Source of the DNA: Spirochaetia bacterium
Lineage (GTDB): Bacteria; Spirochaetota; Spirochaetia; Sphaerochaetales; Sphaerochaetaceae
Reading direction: 5' to 3'
Assembly (NCBI GenBank): GCA_900769955.1
Contig: CAAGIP010000251.1
Coordinates: forward strand, 1 to 13,358
DNA: 13,358 bases
Shown here one piece after another: positions 13,027 to 13,358 of this stretch (position 1 is its first letter; the number at the start of each line of letters is the position of its first letter). The notes under the pieces are model-generated. The model was not told where the DNA came from, ran no database searches, and saw only the letters and a program-made list of their open reading frames with translations. Made by a program: the position numbers and the translations under genes.

Positions 13027-13358
13027 ATGACAGACGACGAACGTTCAGCAAAGAATAATACTATAAGGGAAACACTTAAGGAGACTAAGCTGCGTCATGC
13101 ATCCATGCGTCCATTCGTCGTTGAACTCAAGCTTGATTTAAAGTGTCTGAACAAAACAGAAAGAGAAAAACTCAAATCATATTTCACGGAGTGTAAGTGG
13201 CTTGCAAACTATCTGATTGGTCTTAATTCGGAAGAGTTCAAAAGCTTTGATACCAGGACCCGGGATATAACATCTCTTGATAAAGATAAGAATATTATTA
13301 ACAGACACCTGGAAATGCCTGCAAAACTGATACAGACAGTGTATTCATCACTTAAAGC
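13027..13358 (+). CDS. tnpB: TnpB / IS605 OrfB family protein, N-terminal part (runs off right edge)
   Basis: The visible 110 residues are the N-terminus of a TnpB, the RNA-guided nuclease of IS200/IS605-type elements and the ancestor of Cas12. The segment MRPFVVELKLDLKCLNKTER (27-46) followed by LKSYFTECKWLANYLIG, TRTRDITSLDKDKN (about 77-90) and PAKLIQTVYSSLK is the usual OrfB N-terminal pattern: a strand, then a 'K-x-x-F-x-E-C-x-W-x-x-N' helix. The RuvC catalytic residues and zinc finger lie beyond the window, so integrity is unknown. There is no ribosome binding site before the ATG, and the -10 box ends six bases upstream. It is 107 bases downstream of the truncated GH3 gene, in the same orientation. 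Confidence 0.85.
   Translation, partial: MTDDERSAKNNTIRETLKETKLRHASMRPFVVELKLDLKCLNKTEREKLKSYFTECKWLANYLIGLNSEEFKSFDTRTRDITSLDKDKNIINRHLEMPAKLIQTVYSSLK

Larger units (their letters stand above)
12911..13358 (+). mobile_element. IS200/IS605-type (TnpB-carrying) element, left end and start; right end outside window
   Basis: The element appears to begin just after TTAC (12907-12910), within the GH3 gene. Twenty bases in is a hairpin, CCGTCCCTTCAGGGCGG (12931-12947), with a 6-bp stem interrupted by one unpaired T (12934), and AAAG at 12924-12927 close to its 5' foot. This matches the IS608-type left end as I know it: TTAC target, AAAG guide and hairpin with an extrahelical T. A tnpB gene follows in the same direction. 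No tnpA is seen in the visible part. The boundary is inferred from these features together with the sudden end of GH3 homology. Confidence 0.6.

Overview
The window looks like a defence and mobile-element region of a bacterial chromosome. Genes are closely packed and GC is moderate. Ribosome binding sites are AGGAGG-like and the -10 boxes are TATAAT-like. Protein families (helix-turn-helix-DUF3990 proteins, a TnpB, a GH3 glycosidase) suggest a host-associated anaerobe, most likely Bacillota. A spirochaete or relative cannot be excluded, and nothing here fixes a genus.

Layout, left to right. At 1-165 (minus) is the N-terminus of a P-loop ATPase that runs off the window. At 315-525 is a decayed, frameshifted transposase-like remnant. 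At 646-1904 (minus) is a two-gene module: a helix-turn-helix plus DUF3990 (ADP-ribosyltransferase-like) protein followed by a 138-residue partner. The helix-turn-helix gene has an in-frame TAG at the position aligned to codon 4. At 2151-8774 (minus) is a complete, tightly overlapping type I Wadjet operon, jetA-jetB-jetC-jetD. This is an SMC-type anti-plasmid system: JetABC are the condensin-like motor parts and JetD the TOPRIM nuclease. At 9001-10303 (plus) is a second, intact and clearly diverged helix-turn-helix-DUF3990 plus partner module, divergent from jetA.

The stretch 10304-10722 has no ordinary gene but is rich in structure. It holds an 11-bp inverted repeat, two 13-codon ORFs each with a Shine-Dalgarno sequence, TTGGATTAA direct repeats at a 22-bp period, a 10-bp inverted repeat and promoter-like boxes. 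At 10723-11331 (plus) is an unrecognised 202-residue protein. At 11375-12919 (plus) is a GH3 beta-glucosidase-type gene cut off before its C-terminal domain. From about 12911 an IS200/IS605-type element appears to begin: a TTAC target, a left-end hairpin with an extrahelical T, then a tnpB reading off the window. Its insertion would explain the GH3 truncation.

How the parts may work together: the Wadjet operon is bracketed by two copies of a toxin-antitoxin-like module pointing away from it (left copy leftward, right copy rightward, inverted with respect to each other). The left copy seems to be decaying. Whether the modules guard, regulate or merely accompany Wadjet cannot be decided from one window. 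The arrangement is the most interesting feature here.
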